A stretch of 64,000 nucleotides of DNA from Chitinophagaceae bacterium (GTDB lineage: Bacteria; Bacteroidota; Bacteroidia; Chitinophagales; Chitinophagaceae), in contig CANGIY010000012.1 of the NCBI GenBank assembly GCA_947454235.1, positions 1 through 64,000 of the forward strand, in the 5' to 3' direction. Shown here one piece after another: positions 42,507-51,384 of the stretch. The notes under the pieces are model-generated. The model ran no database searches and was not told the origin of the DNA. It was given only the letters and a program-made list of their open reading frames with translations. How positions within the stretch are numbered: the first letter of the stretch is position 1; every line of letters begins with the position of its first letter. Both the position numbers and the translations under genes were made by a program.

Positions 42507-44183
42507 ATGAAAAAGCTCCTCCCCCTCCTTCTGGTTCTTGCTTCCCTCCAATCAAAAGCCCAGGCTCCTTTTCACACTAAAGAATTTATCAATGCCAACA
42601 ACATCAATGCGCTGATGGCGGTGCACGGAGACTTGTGGCTAGACCCTGATTCGACAAGAAGCGTTTGCGAATTCCCTAATTTTTCAGGACTCAATATCGG
42701 TTTTTCAGGTTCTATTTGGTTTGGAGGATACGATGTATTGAATTCACTTCACGTTTCCGGACAGATGTACAGAAGAGGCACTACTGACTACTGGCCCGGA
42801 CCCATTGATTCTATCGGGCACACCGTTAGTTATGCTACATCTAGCGACTGGGCTAAAATTTGGAAAGTGAACAGAACAGACTTAAATGACTTTCTATCAT
42901 ACGCACATCACGACACAACTAATACACCACCTTCAATACTTACGTGGCCGGGAAAAGGAAACATTTATGCAAGGGGTAATGCAAATGTACCGCTACACAT
43001 TACGCAAGACATGGCACCATTTGCTGACCTTAACGGTAATGGCAACTATGAGCCGCTTGAGGGCGAATACCCGCTTTTCTATGGAGCACAAACGCTATGG
43101 ACAGTTTTCAACGATGTAGGACCAACACACTCATACAGCCACGGAGCTCCTGTAGGTGTTGAAGTAAAATCAACCGCTTTCGCATTTTACAGAGGTTCAT
43201 TGATAGATAACGTCGTTTACTACGACTACGAAATCACCAATAAATCGGTGTATAACTACCACGACTTTAAAATAGGATTGTGGGAAGATCTTGATATTGG
43301 TTACTATGGCGATGACTATCTGGGCTTTGACTCTTTCTGGCGTATGGGTTTTATGTACAATGGAGATTATTCTGATGGAAGAGTTGCAGGGTACCCAATT
43401 ACCTCTTATGGCGACAGCACACCAATTGTTGGTGTTACAGTAATTAAGGCGCCTGGTGACAGCAGCACAGGCCCGGTTCCTTTGGGTAGTTGTATGTCTT
43501 TTACATTGGATTCCGCAGCAATAGGTTACCCTATTTACGATTCAGACTATTACAATACGATGCAATCTCGGTTTAGAGACGGTCGTCATTTACGAAACGA
43601 CTTTAGAGGCAGAGGAATATATGCAAGTGGCTTTTCCCCTTATGGGCCTGAAACCAATTATATATTCACCGGGGAAATAGGTGATACTACTTTATGGTCG
43701 GAATGTAATGCCAGAAATATAATTGGTGAACGGCACTTTGTACTATCAACCGGGAGTTTATCGCTCAATGTTGGTGAAACTAAACATATACTGATGGCAC
43801 TGGTTACAACCAATGTATTGCCACACAACACCTGCGCCGACCTCACCTCATTCAACGGCATAAGAACTGTTGCCGATACCGCATGGCGTTTCTATCAATC
43901 TTTGCCTCCATTGGGCGTATTGCACGATGGCGAATCTTCGGACCTGAGTTTCCGTTTGTACCCTAACCCGGCGGGTGATGCAATATCTCTGAAAACAGAT
44001 TTTACAAGAATCGCTGATGCTGAAATTCAAGTTTTTAATAGCCTTGGGCAACAACAAAATTTGGAAGTGACACATCAACAGGGCGAGGTGAAAATAAATA
44101 CAGCTAACCTCACTATTGGTAGCTACTTCCTACGCGTTACCAGCAAAGGATTTCAGAAAACAATGGTGTTTGAGAAGCAGTAA
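42507..44183 (+). CDS. Secreted protein with T9SS type A sorting domain
   Basis: 558 residues. Signal peptide (MKKLLPLLLVLASLQSKAQA). The long middle region has segments such as GLNIGFSGSIWFGGYDVL and WPGKGNIYARGNANVP, with ADLNGNGNYEPLEGEYPLF resembling a calcium-binding Asp-rich loop; the family is not recognised beyond the Bacteroidota hypothetical secreted group. The last 85 residues (LYPNPAGDAISLKTD to MVFEKQ) are a T9SS type A C-terminal domain. It should be exported across the outer membrane and anchored or released at the surface. It follows ctaA by 71 bp without evident link. Confidence 0.88.
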   Translation: MKKLLPLLLVLASLQSKAQAPFHTKEFINANNINALMAVHGDLWLDPDSTRSVCEFPNFSGLNIGFSGSIWFGGYDVLNSLHVSGQMYRRGTTDYWPGPIDSIGHTVSYATSSDWAKIWKVNRTDLNDFLSYAHHDTTNTPPSILTWPGKGNIYARGNANVPLHITQDMAPFADLNGNGNYEPLEGEYPLFYGAQTLWTVFNDVGPTHSYSHGAPVGVEVKSTAFAFYRGSLIDNVVYYDYEITNKSVYNYHDFKIGLWEDLDIGYYGDDYLGFDSFWRMGFMYNGDYSDGRVAGYPITSYGDSTPIVGVTVIKAPGDSSTGPVPLGSCMSFTLDSAAIGYPIYDSDYYNTMQSRFRDGRHLRNDFRGRGIYASGFSPYGPETNYIFTGEIGDTTLWSECNARNIIGERHFVLSTGSLSLNVGETKHILMALVTTNVLPHNTCADLTSFNGIRTVADTAWRFYQSLPPLGVLHDGESSDLSFRLYPNPAGDAISLKTDFTRIADAEIQVFNSLGQQQNLEVTHQQGEVKINTANLTIGSYFLRVTSKGFQKTMVFEKQ

Positions 44184-44242
44184 AAGTTGGCGTGCATTAA
44201 TTTTTATGATGTTCTTATTGGTTTAATTCAGTCGTTATTTCC

Positions 44243-44250
44243 TACTTTTA
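44243..44250 (+). promoter_or_regulatory. -7 box before the SDR gene
   Basis: TACTTTTA (44243-44250) sits 3 nt from the first ATG (44254) and 12 nt from the next (44263). TSS would fall near 44255, favouring the second ATG or a leaderless first one. Confidence 0.35.
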
Positions 44251-44262
44251 GCCATGATTTCA

Positions 44263-45042
44263 ATGGATTTGACAGGAAAAAATGCCCTTGTAGGCGGTAG
44301 TACTCAAGGTATCGGACTTGCAACTGCAAAGGCACTTTCTGACCTCGGTGCGACTTGTTTTCTGGTTTCGAGAAATGAAGAAAAACTCAAAGCAGCAGTA
44401 GCGACACTCAGCACTGCCCATGGGCAAAAACATGGCTATGTAGTTGCCGATTACAGCCAGCCTGAACAACTTGAAACAGCAGTAAAAGCATTTGCAGCAA
44501 CCACAACTGTCCACATTTTAGTGAACAATACCGGTGGTCCGGCAGGCGGCCCAATTACTGCAGCAAAAACCACGGAATTTTTGGCGGCATTCAATCAGCA
44601 CCTTATATGTAACCACATATTAGTAGGGCTGGTGGCTAACGGAATGAAGCAAGCAGGCTATGGCAGAATCATCAATATCATCTCAACTTCAGTGAAAATT
44701 CCATTGAAGGGATTGGGTGTTTCGAATACCATCAGAGGGGCAGTTGCTTCTTGGGCTAAGACAATGGCGAATGAACTGGGTGCATTTGGAATCACAGTAA
44801 ACAATGTGCTTCCGGGTGCCACATCAACCGAAAGATTAGAGACTATTGTCAATAATAAAGCCTCTAAAACAGGTATGGAAAAAGATGAAGTAGAAAAAGA
44901 AATGCTCGCTGAAATTCCTGCCGGCAGATTTGGCAAACCTGAAGAGATCGCGGCTGTGGCTTCGTTCCTGGCATCGCCGGCTGCTGCCTATGTAAATGGT
45001 ACTTCAATACCTGTTGACGGAGGTAGAACCGGTAGTATTTAA
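44263..45042 (+). CDS. Atypical short-chain dehydrogenase/reductase (no YxxxK)
   Basis: 259 residues from MDLTGKNALVGGSTQGIGLA, which holds the cofactor-binding TGxxxGIG variant (GGSTQGIG). NNTGGPAGGP replaces the NNAG motif region. IINIISTSVKIP has the Ser, but where classical SDRs have YxxxK the sequence reads SNTIRGAVASWAKT, so Tyr and Lys are Ser and Arg. Members with this SNxxRxA pattern are common in Bacteroidota and proteobacteria, and their substrates are unclear; the C-terminus AAYVNGTSIPVDGGRTG is ordinary. It is probably a 3-oxoacyl reductase-like enzyme with altered chemistry. The -7 box position decides between two starts (44254 or 44263). Confidence 0.8.
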   Translation: MDLTGKNALVGGSTQGIGLATAKALSDLGATCFLVSRNEEKLKAAVATLSTAHGQKHGYVVADYSQPEQLETAVKAFAATTTVHILVNNTGGPAGGPITAAKTTEFLAAFNQHLICNHILVGLVANGMKQAGYGRIINIISTSVKIPLKGLGVSNTIRGAVASWAKTMANELGAFGITVNNVLPGATSTERLETIVNNKASKTGMEKDEVEKEMLAEIPAGRFGKPEEIAAVASFLASPAAAYVNGTSIPVDGGRTGSI

Positions 45043-45134
45043 CAGATACTTAAAAATAAACACAGTTCTCTTTTCGTTCTTCACAAAAGCAGTTGACAGA
45101 GTGCGTGTTTTGACAATTAAATAACCCTATAGCC

Positions 45135-45165
45135 TTTGAAATTGCCCTGAAATAGCTTATTTTTG
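45135..45165 (+). promoter_or_regulatory. Promoter of the TPR gene (perfect consensus)
   Basis: TTTG (45135-45138), 19-nt spacer, TATTTTTG (45158-45165), the exact Bacteroidota consensus. TSS near 45171, about 13 nt before the ATG at 45184. Confidence 0.75.
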
Positions 45166-45183
45166 AGATAAAGGTTTTTGTAT

Positions 45184-46599
45184 ATGTTTGACGATGATTA
45201 TAACGAGGATGAATGGGAGCCTATTGAGGAGTTACTGCGCCGTTATGAACTGGTGAAAAACGGAGAAGGTGCATCAACTCTTGACGAAGAAGAATTTGAG
45301 GCGGTAATAGAATATTATTTCCAAAACAATAATGAAGAACAGGCATTGCTTGCCTGCGATATAGCACGTACCTATTTCCCTTTTTCTGGTTCAATACTGC
45401 TGTTGAAAGCAGAAATTTTAACCCAAGCTCAAAAGCTGGGACAGGCACACCGTGCGCTCGACGAAATGGAGCAATACGATGCAAATAACTTAGATGCAAC
45501 AATACTGCGTTCCGATATTTATCTAGCTCAGTTCAGACCCGACAAGTCGATAGAACACCTTGAAGAAAAATCAAAGGATTTTGAAGGTGAAGAGAAATCA
45601 GAATTGCTACTCGAACTTTCGGACCTGTATGATGAGGTTGAAGACTTTGAGATGGTGTTCAAAACGCTGTTACGTGTCATTAAAATAGATGTGCGCAACG
45701 AAGAGGCTCTACAGAAAATATGTTTCTGGGCTGAATTTACGGGGCACATGGAAGAGAGTGTAAAGCTGCACACCGAAATTACTGACGAAGACCCATATAA
45801 TGCACTTGCCTGGTTTAACTTAGGTGCTGCCTATCAGGGCATGAAGAATTACAGCGAAGCCATTGATGCTTATGAATATTGCATAGCTATCGACGAGAAA
45901 TTTGAATTTGCTTACCGTAACATCGCCGATGCCTACATGCGCATTAAAGAGTATGAAAAGGCTCTGGAGGCACTGGCAAAACACTTAGAGATTGGCAAGC
46001 CCGAAGATGTGATTTTCGAAGCAATGGGTTATTGCTGGGAAAAACGTAAAAACTATCCTCAGGCGCGTTACTACTACAGGCAAGCATCGCAGCTCAGTCC
46101 GCAAGACGATACTATATTTTACAAAATAGGTGAGACCTATGCCCGCGAGAAAAAATGGGATAAAGCAGTTAAATCTTTTTCAACTGCCCTGCACCTCGAT
46201 AAAGAAAATGCATCGTACTGCATGGCAATAGGCAATTGCCTGATGGAAATGGATGTAAAAAGTGAGGCATTGGTATGTTTTCTGAATGCTGTACGCCTTA
46301 AACCGGGAACCAAATCAACATGGCTTGCGCTCGTGCGGGGATTGTACCTTTCCGGGTACTTCGAAGAGGTGATTTTACAACTTGATGTAGCGCGCGACCA
46401 TTGCGGCGATAAAGGTGAGTTTTATTACTACCATGCTGCTGCGTTAATAGAACTGGGTAAAGTAAAAGAAGGCGCCATTCAACTGGAAAACGGATTGCGT
46501 GAAGCCCCTAAAAAGCTTAAAACATTTACCGACCTCAATCCTGAATACATACTTCGTACTGCAGTAGCTGAGCTTATAAGCCGGTACAAGAAAAAGTAA
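45184..46599 (+). CDS. TPR protein of Bacteroidota type
   Basis: 471 residues from ATG 45184 (MFDDDYNEDEWEPIEELLRR); a TTG two codons before is not needed. No signal peptide, so cytoplasmic. About eight TPR units from residue 55 on, e.g. AWFNLGAAYQGMKNYSEAID, FAYRNIADAYMRIKEYEKAL, IFYKIGETYAREKKWDKAVK and SYCMAIGNCLMEMDVKSEAL. The very acidic N-terminus (residues 1-50) may be a docking segment. It is a scaffold for an unknown partner. It abuts the convergent oligopeptide-binding protein gene at its stop codon. Confidence 0.92.
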   Translation: MFDDDYNEDEWEPIEELLRRYELVKNGEGASTLDEEEFEAVIEYYFQNNNEEQALLACDIARTYFPFSGSILLLKAEILTQAQKLGQAHRALDEMEQYDANNLDATILRSDIYLAQFRPDKSIEHLEEKSKDFEGEEKSELLLELSDLYDEVEDFEMVFKTLLRVIKIDVRNEEALQKICFWAEFTGHMEESVKLHTEITDEDPYNALAWFNLGAAYQGMKNYSEAIDAYEYCIAIDEKFEFAYRNIADAYMRIKEYEKALEALAKHLEIGKPEDVIFEAMGYCWEKRKNYPQARYYYRQASQLSPQDDTIFYKIGETYAREKKWDKAVKSFSTALHLDKENASYCMAIGNCLMEMDVKSEALVCFLNAVRLKPGTKSTWLALVRGLYLSGYFEEVILQLDVARDHCGDKGEFYYYHAAALIELGKVKEGAIQLENGLREAPKKLKTFTDLNPEYILRTAVAELISRYKKK

Positions 46600-48237
46600 T
46601 TACTGACCATTAATATCGGCTTCCTTCAGGCTAATGACATTCATGGCATTGCTTTTGAACCCTGTGATATTGTTTTGCAGAAAATGAATCCGCATATCGT
46701 AATACAACGGTATTAATGGGGCATAGCTCATAGCCAGGCTATCCATCTTTGCATACATTTCATATCGCGCTGAATCGGGTAAACTGATTGCAGCATCATA
46801 CCAACGGTCGTACAACTCGTTTTTAAATCGAGTGTAGTTGGGTGGTGCTGGCTGGCTGCCTAAAAACACCACCAAAAATGTTTCGGCATCAGGATAGTCA
46901 GCCATCCAGTTGCCTCTGAAAACAGGCACTTTCCCTGCCGACATTTGCTGTTTCAAAATATTGGGTTGTATGGTCTCAATCTTTGCCGGTATGCCCACGG
47001 CTTTTAAATCGGTGGTTATGTAGTTGACGATATCAACCAGATTGTCAGGCACCTGAAAAGTGATTGGTTTCAACCCTTTACCCTTGGGGTAACCTGCCTG
47101 TTGCAACAATTCAGCTGCTTTCGCCTGATTGTATTTATAACCATAGTCGGCAGATGGCTTATAGCCCTGTATTCCCTTTGGAATGAACCCATGAGTTGCA
47201 GGAATACACATGTTGTTTTTGAAAAACAATACAATCTTTTCACGGTCAATGGCATAGTTAATTGCCTGCCTTACCAGCCGATCTTTGATCGGACTATTTT
47301 TCACTAACTCATTTGTGGTGTCCGTATTAAAGCCAATATATTCTGTGTTCAGGTAGGTATTTTTCTCCACCTTTAATTTTCCTTTAAAGTCGGGCTTCAG
47401 GTTGCCATTTTTGTCAAATATGAGGTCTTTAAACGAGCCATCGATGTTGTTCATAAAGTCAATGCGACCTTGCCTGAGCATCATAAATTCTGAGGCCTTG
47501 CTATCTATGAAAGAAATCTGTACACCGTCGAGGTAGGGCAATTGCTTGCCTTGCGCGTCTTTTTCCCAGTAGTGGTTGTTTTTTACCAATGCGAGGTTGT
47601 TGCCCTCATCCCAATAATTGAAAGAAAACGGACCTGTACCGCAAGGGTGGCTCCTGTAATCTTTACCCCATTTCTCCACCACTTCTTTCGCTACTATGTT
47701 GCAGTAGGCTACGCCAAGCAGTTGTAAAATGGGGCGAAAATTGTGCTTTAAGTTGAGCTGAAATGTGGTGTCGTTAATGGCCTCAAAAGGCTTCGATGAA
47801 TCTACATGGCTGTTGAAAATCCATGCACCGGGGCTGGCGACCTTTGGATTAATGACCCTCGAAAAACTATACACTATATCGCCTGCGGTCATTCTCCTGC
47901 CCTTACCACTCGGAAAAACTTCATTATCGTGAAAAAAAACATCGCCCCTAAGGTGAAAAATAAAATGGAGCCCATCAGGAGAAACGTCCCAGCTTTTGGC
48001 AAGCGAAGGTGTAATGTTCAAGTTGCTGTCGGTCTCTACCAACGTGTTGTACACCATGTGACAAGTCCATATTTGGTATATGTCTTTTGCAAATGCCGGG
48101 TCAATGGCTTCAAGCGCACCACTCGAGTAGTTCAGGCGGAATACCTTCTTGTTACCTACAGTATTCTTCTGACCGCAAGAAGCGATAAAAAACACCATGA
48201 GCACCAGTAAAGCTTTAAACCATGACGTTACTTTCAT
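46600..48237 (-). CDS. ABC transporter oligopeptide-binding lipoprotein (OppA/DppA family), orphan
   Basis: 545 residues from MKVTSWFKALLVLMVFF; a longer frame extends 45 codons upstream but its extra part is not lipoprotein-like. Lipobox IASCGQ (Cys about 21) marks it as a lipoprotein. The SBP_bac_5 fold shows EAIDPAFAKDIYQIW, LVETDSNLNITPSLAKSW, the FHLRGDVFFHDNEVFPSGKG segment and DRLVRQAINYAIDREKI. It should bind peptides or similar ligands. No permease or ATPase gene adjoins it, so the transporter is elsewhere, or it works as a receptor. Tail-to-tail with the TPR gene with no gap. Confidence 0.92.
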   Translation of the reverse strand: MKVTSWFKALLVLMVFFIASCGQKNTVGNKKVFRLNYSSGALEAIDPAFAKDIYQIWTCHMVYNTLVETDSNLNITPSLAKSWDVSPDGLHFIFHLRGDVFFHDNEVFPSGKGRRMTAGDIVYSFSRVINPKVASPGAWIFNSHVDSSKPFEAINDTTFQLNLKHNFRPILQLLGVAYCNIVAKEVVEKWGKDYRSHPCGTGPFSFNYWDEGNNLALVKNNHYWEKDAQGKQLPYLDGVQISFIDSKASEFMMLRQGRIDFMNNIDGSFKDLIFDKNGNLKPDFKGKLKVEKNTYLNTEYIGFNTDTTNELVKNSPIKDRLVRQAINYAIDREKIVLFFKNNMCIPATHGFIPKGIQGYKPSADYGYKYNQAKAAELLQQAGYPKGKGLKPITFQVPDNLVDIVNYITTDLKAVGIPAKIETIQPNILKQQMSAGKVPVFRGNWMADYPDAETFLVVFLGSQPAPPNYTRFKNELYDRWYDAAISLPDSARYEMYAKMDSLAMSYAPLIPLYYDMRIHFLQNNITGFKSNAMNVISLKEADINGQ

Positions 48238-48419
48238 ACCAACTACAAGATTAACGATAAACCCTGAAAATGCGTAACATACCCCGTTTTTGACACCAAA
48301 ACAGAAAAAACAAATTGATACACATATTTCTACTAGTAGAAATAAATTAAATACATTACAATTGCATGACAAATTTATGAACCTTCTTAATTTTGCAGAC
48401 TCTATTACTCTAAATCACT

Positions 48420-49421
48420 ATGTCCCTAAAACCTAATAAACGAAGACAGTTTATTAACTTGTTTTCAATAATTTTTGGTTGCACATCCATTGCGTTCCTA
48501 TTTTTTAATTTTTCAATACTCACAGTTTCTTCGTCATGTTGTAACACTCCGTCAAAAACAAAACAGGAAGATAAAGATACCTTGACTAATTTATTTCGGT
48601 ACACCCATGCCCAACTAATGGGTTTACAACCAACAGACACTAGCTATTTTGGAACTATCAGAAAGGTTATTTCATCTACCTTAAGCGAAGCCAATCAGGA
48701 TTCAATAGACGCATCTATTTATTTTCGTCCCGTTAATGGCGAGCATATAGTTGCATTCCACTCCGAAAAAACTTTTGACTATTACAGTAATGGAGTACTA
48801 CCTGTTATGATGGCTACATTAAGAGCTGATGATGCCGATTCGACAATTCTACAGAAGAAAGTCGTTTATCGAGGTATTGACATTGAAGATAACAGTGGTA
48901 AGATGGCACTCAAAAACGGCACATCCACAACCCTCAACAACTTGCTCAATGTGATGGTGCAAACCCAAAGTAAGGATGCTGCCGAAGCGATAGCCAATGA
49001 AGTAGGTATCGAAAAATGTAAAGATGCGCTAAAAAGTATTGAAGGTGAAAATGCTGACAACCTATTTGGAGCAACTTCAATAAACGCCGGAGATTTTTCA
49101 AAATACCTTTGGGTGCTATACAATAATTTATACCTCACTAAGAAAAATTCAGAACTTGCATGCAGGTTGATTTCTGCCAGCAATAAAACTACTACTACAG
49201 ATTTCAAAGGCACTCAGACACTCCAGTGGCTGCAACAATCGAAAAATCTGATGACCCATCAGGAAACTGTAGTACTTACGGAGATAGTGTACGTTGAAGG
49301 TGTTCAATACATGTGCACGGTAGTGGCGCAAGGCAACAATGGAGAGAAATTACACCATGGTCTTGAAAAGATAGAATCAAAGATATTTGAGACTTTGTCA
49401 GGCTCAGGGAAGCACTCTTAG
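48420..49421 (+). CDS. Class A beta-lactamase-like protein lacking the SxxK lysine (probable pseudoenzyme)
   Basis: 333 residues. One N-terminal membrane helix (about 13-33), with SSCCNT possibly a lipobox. From about residue 95 the order of elements follows the class A beta-lactamase-type (Beta-lactamase2) fold: SIYFRPVNGEHIVAFHSEKT, then YYSNGVLPVMMATLR where the canonical SxxKVPVMIA is expected. The Ser is S123 but Lys is V126. TLNNLLNVMVQTQSKDAAEA occupies the SDN region, and no KTG motif is evident near the end. Hydrolase activity is unlikely; it may bind wall peptides. The fold call is by pattern only. Confidence 0.55.
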   Translation: MSLKPNKRRQFINLFSIIFGCTSIAFLFFNFSILTVSSSCCNTPSKTKQEDKDTLTNLFRYTHAQLMGLQPTDTSYFGTIRKVISSTLSEANQDSIDASIYFRPVNGEHIVAFHSEKTFDYYSNGVLPVMMATLRADDADSTILQKKVVYRGIDIEDNSGKMALKNGTSTTLNNLLNVMVQTQSKDAAEAIANEVGIEKCKDALKSIEGENADNLFGATSINAGDFSKYLWVLYNNLYLTKKNSELACRLISASNKTTTTDFKGTQTLQWLQQSKNLMTHQETVVLTEIVYVEGVQYMCTVVAQGNNGEKLHHGLEKIESKIFETLSGSGKHS

Positions 49422-49427
49422 CGGAGA

Positions 49428-50012
49428 CTAATGGTGTTTTTTAGGTTCATCTTCTGAGATAGTAACACCACCACTTACTGCAAACTTCATGGCCTCTGCG
49501 GCAGTCATATCTTCAATCTTGCGCACGTTTTCCATATCAACTACAATTACCCAGCCTGAGATGGCATAAGAATGGGGCATGTAAACTGCCACTTTCCCAT
49601 CCATGTGTTCGAAATTGATTTCTTTTTGCGTAAGGAAACCTATGCGCCATATTTCGGGACTGGTATTCACCCGTACCCAAACCGGACGATTGAATTTCTT
49701 TTTATCACCCACAAACGACCCTAAAATGTCGCGAATGGATGAATAAATGAATTTTACCCCTGGTGTATGCTCAAAAATGTACTCAAAAGCATCAAATAAC
49801 CAACGCCCAATGAAGATACGAGTACCGAGGTAGCCAATGATAGTAATAACCGTAATAATGGAAATGAAACCAACGCCTCGGGGTACAAATGGAATGAGGC
49901 TATCAATTTTATCGAACACCATGAAAATGATGTAGGCGGTAAGCGCAATAGGGCTTAATAGCAATAGCCCTTGAAAGAATGACCGTAACAGAATTGCCGC
50001 AAACCGACGCAT
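49428..50012 (-). CDS. DUF502-like membrane protein
   Basis: 194 residues. Two N-terminal hydrophobic helices (about 12-32 and 48-65) with SPIALTAYIIFMVFDKIDS between them, and then GVKFIYSSIRDILGSF and the strand-rich domain INFEHMDGKVAVYMPHSYAI, the pattern of DUF502 proteins. The C-terminus ends in a charged SEDEPKKHH. Known only as an inner-membrane protein family of unknown function. Divergent from the acetyltransferase, and only 6 bp from the beta-lactamase-like gene stop. Confidence 0.85.
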   Translation of the reverse strand: MRRFAAILLRSFFQGLLLLSPIALTAYIIFMVFDKIDSLIPFVPRGVGFISIITVITIIGYLGTRIFIGRWLFDAFEYIFEHTPGVKFIYSSIRDILGSFVGDKKKFNRPVWVRVNTSPEIWRIGFLTQKEINFEHMDGKVAVYMPHSYAISGWVIVVDMENVRKIEDMTAAEAMKFAVSGGVTISEDEPKKHH

Positions 50013-50107
50013 GGGGCAAAATTATACCTATTGTTTGAATCGCCCCACTTTTAAAATCTATTTAAGGATTTATTATCCACCTTTGTCGTGTACAACAGCC
50101 TCATTCT

Positions 50108-50641
50108 ATGCACGAATACGCAATCAGCCCTACATTTCGTACAATTACCCCTGCCGATATTGACACGTTTGTATCCATAAGCAGGTCAACATTTTACGAT
50201 GCATTTGCTTATTGCAACAATGCCCATGATATGGACTTGTACATGGAAAAGCATTTAACCCACCCACCGCTGGCGGCAGAACTGGCTGACGCCTCAAATG
50301 TATTTATGTATTGCATGGTGGGTTCAGAAATTGCCGGGTATTTTAAACTCAAATCAGGTGCCAGCAATGATGCACCAAAGGGTGTAGAAAGCATTGAATT
50401 ATGCCGGTTGTACGTAATAAAGGAGCACCAAAACAAGGGTTTAGGGCAGGCGATGCTGGACTATTGTTTCAGTTTTGCGCAACAAAGGGGTATTAATACT
50501 ATGTGGCTGGGTGTATGGGAACACAACGAAGGCGCAAAAAGACTTTATACACGCAACAGCTTTATGCAATACGGCAGTCACGACTTTGTTTTAGGTACCG
50601 ATGTACAAACCGACTATTTGATGATGAAACAGCTTAAGTAA
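50108..50641 (+). CDS. GNAT family N-acetyltransferase
   Basis: 177 residues. LYVIKEHQNKGLGQAML has the Q/RxxGxG/A cofactor loop (HQNKGLGQAM), followed by GVWEHNEGAKRLYTRNSFMQYG, the usual motif B. GSEIAGYFKLKSGASN is the preceding strand pair. This is closest to the spermidine/polyamine or diverse small-molecule acetyltransferases of Gram-negative bacteria, but the acceptor cannot be assigned. The start is the first ATG after the divergent DUF502 gene. Confidence 0.88.
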   Translation: MHEYAISPTFRTITPADIDTFVSISRSTFYDAFAYCNNAHDMDLYMEKHLTHPPLAAELADASNVFMYCMVGSEIAGYFKLKSGASNDAPKGVESIELCRLYVIKEHQNKGLGQAMLDYCFSFAQQRGINTMWLGVWEHNEGAKRLYTRNSFMQYGSHDFVLGTDVQTDYLMMKQLK

Positions 50642-50683
50642 AAGCAAAAATTACTGACCAGGGCACTAACTTCCAGATAAAAG

Positions 50684-50696
50684 TGTCTGACAGACA
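50684..50696. promoter_or_regulatory. 13-nt palindrome TGTCTGACAGACA
   Basis: A perfect odd-length inverted repeat (TGTCTG A CAGACA) in the 218-bp space between two plus-strand genes. Its spacing could suit an operator for the gene at 50860, but no regulator is known to bind it. Confidence 0.25.
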
Positions 50697-50859
50697 GTTG
50701 AACATTATAACCCATTGAATGTTTTAATGAAATGTAAACGTTTCGTTCCGTATTTGTTAAATGTGCAAAACTGGATAAAAAAAGTGAAATAAAACTTGAC
50801 AAACGGTTGTTATAAATCGTATCTTTCATTTATCGATTTTTAACCTCCAATTTTTGTCT

Positions 50860-51324
50860 ATGTTTTTTACCAGAGTTCATTTGTTTCATTCGCCCCATTC
50901 AAGGGACGTGCTTATGAGCAAGCTCATAGGCGACCGGTTCAAGATCAACAATACTGATTTTGAAACCGTTGAGGACAATCAGGTTTTGTGCATTCAACCC
51001 GATGAGGATTCAGCCAACAAGAAAACCGTTCCATTCACTTCAGTTGCTTTCCATGAAAGCAATAGCGGAGTTGATGTAGTGGTGACTTCAAGGCTGAGGC
51101 AAATTGACTTGGGTGCCACTCAACTTATGTTTATTTTTTGCGGCTTGTTATTTGTGGCTTCCGGCGTGTTACTTACCTTGTTTAGAAATGAAGAGTCTGT
51201 TATTGGTTTCGCTGTATTTGCACTGGCTTCACTTGTACTTGGTTCTATTATCTACCGGCTTTACACCGGCTATTTCGATTACATCAGGCAAACAAAAAAT
51301 CACCTGAACTCGCTGATTAATTGA
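50860..51324 (+). CDS. Membrane protein of unknown function
   Basis: 154 residues from the ATG at 50860; a TTG two codons before is less likely. A short N-terminal region (MFFTRVHLFHSPHSRDVLMS) and a small mixed domain (FETVEDNQVLCIQPDEDS) lead to two hydrophobic helices (about 87-107 and 115-135), and a basic tail (KNHLNSLIN). No known family recognised. The region upstream has TTG-N21-TATCTTTC, a fair promoter ending about 30 bp from the start. A strong terminator follows. Confidence 0.65.
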   Translation: MFFTRVHLFHSPHSRDVLMSKLIGDRFKINNTDFETVEDNQVLCIQPDEDSANKKTVPFTSVAFHESNSGVDVVVTSRLRQIDLGATQLMFIFCGLLFVASGVLLTLFRNEESVIGFAVFALASLVLGSIIYRLYTGYFDYIRQTKNHLNSLIN

Positions 51325-51349
51325 TTTCAAACAAAACAATCATCTTGGT

Positions 51350-51379
51350 AAAGCTTTCCTTTTTGGGAGAGCTTTTTTT
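51350..51379 (+). terminator. Rho-independent terminator
   Basis: Arms AAAGCTTTCC (51350-51359) and GGAGAGCTTT (51366-51375) pair with one G-T wobble, then a T-run to 51379. It ends the gene at 50860-51324, close to the convergent reductase gene. Confidence 0.85.
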
Positions 51380-51384
51380 ATACA

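Noticed and set aside
48238..48372. Upstream extension of the oligopeptide-binding protein frame
   Set aside because: The extra 45 residues are Cys/Phe/Val-rich and would bury the lipobox; the lipoprotein start at 48237 is much better.
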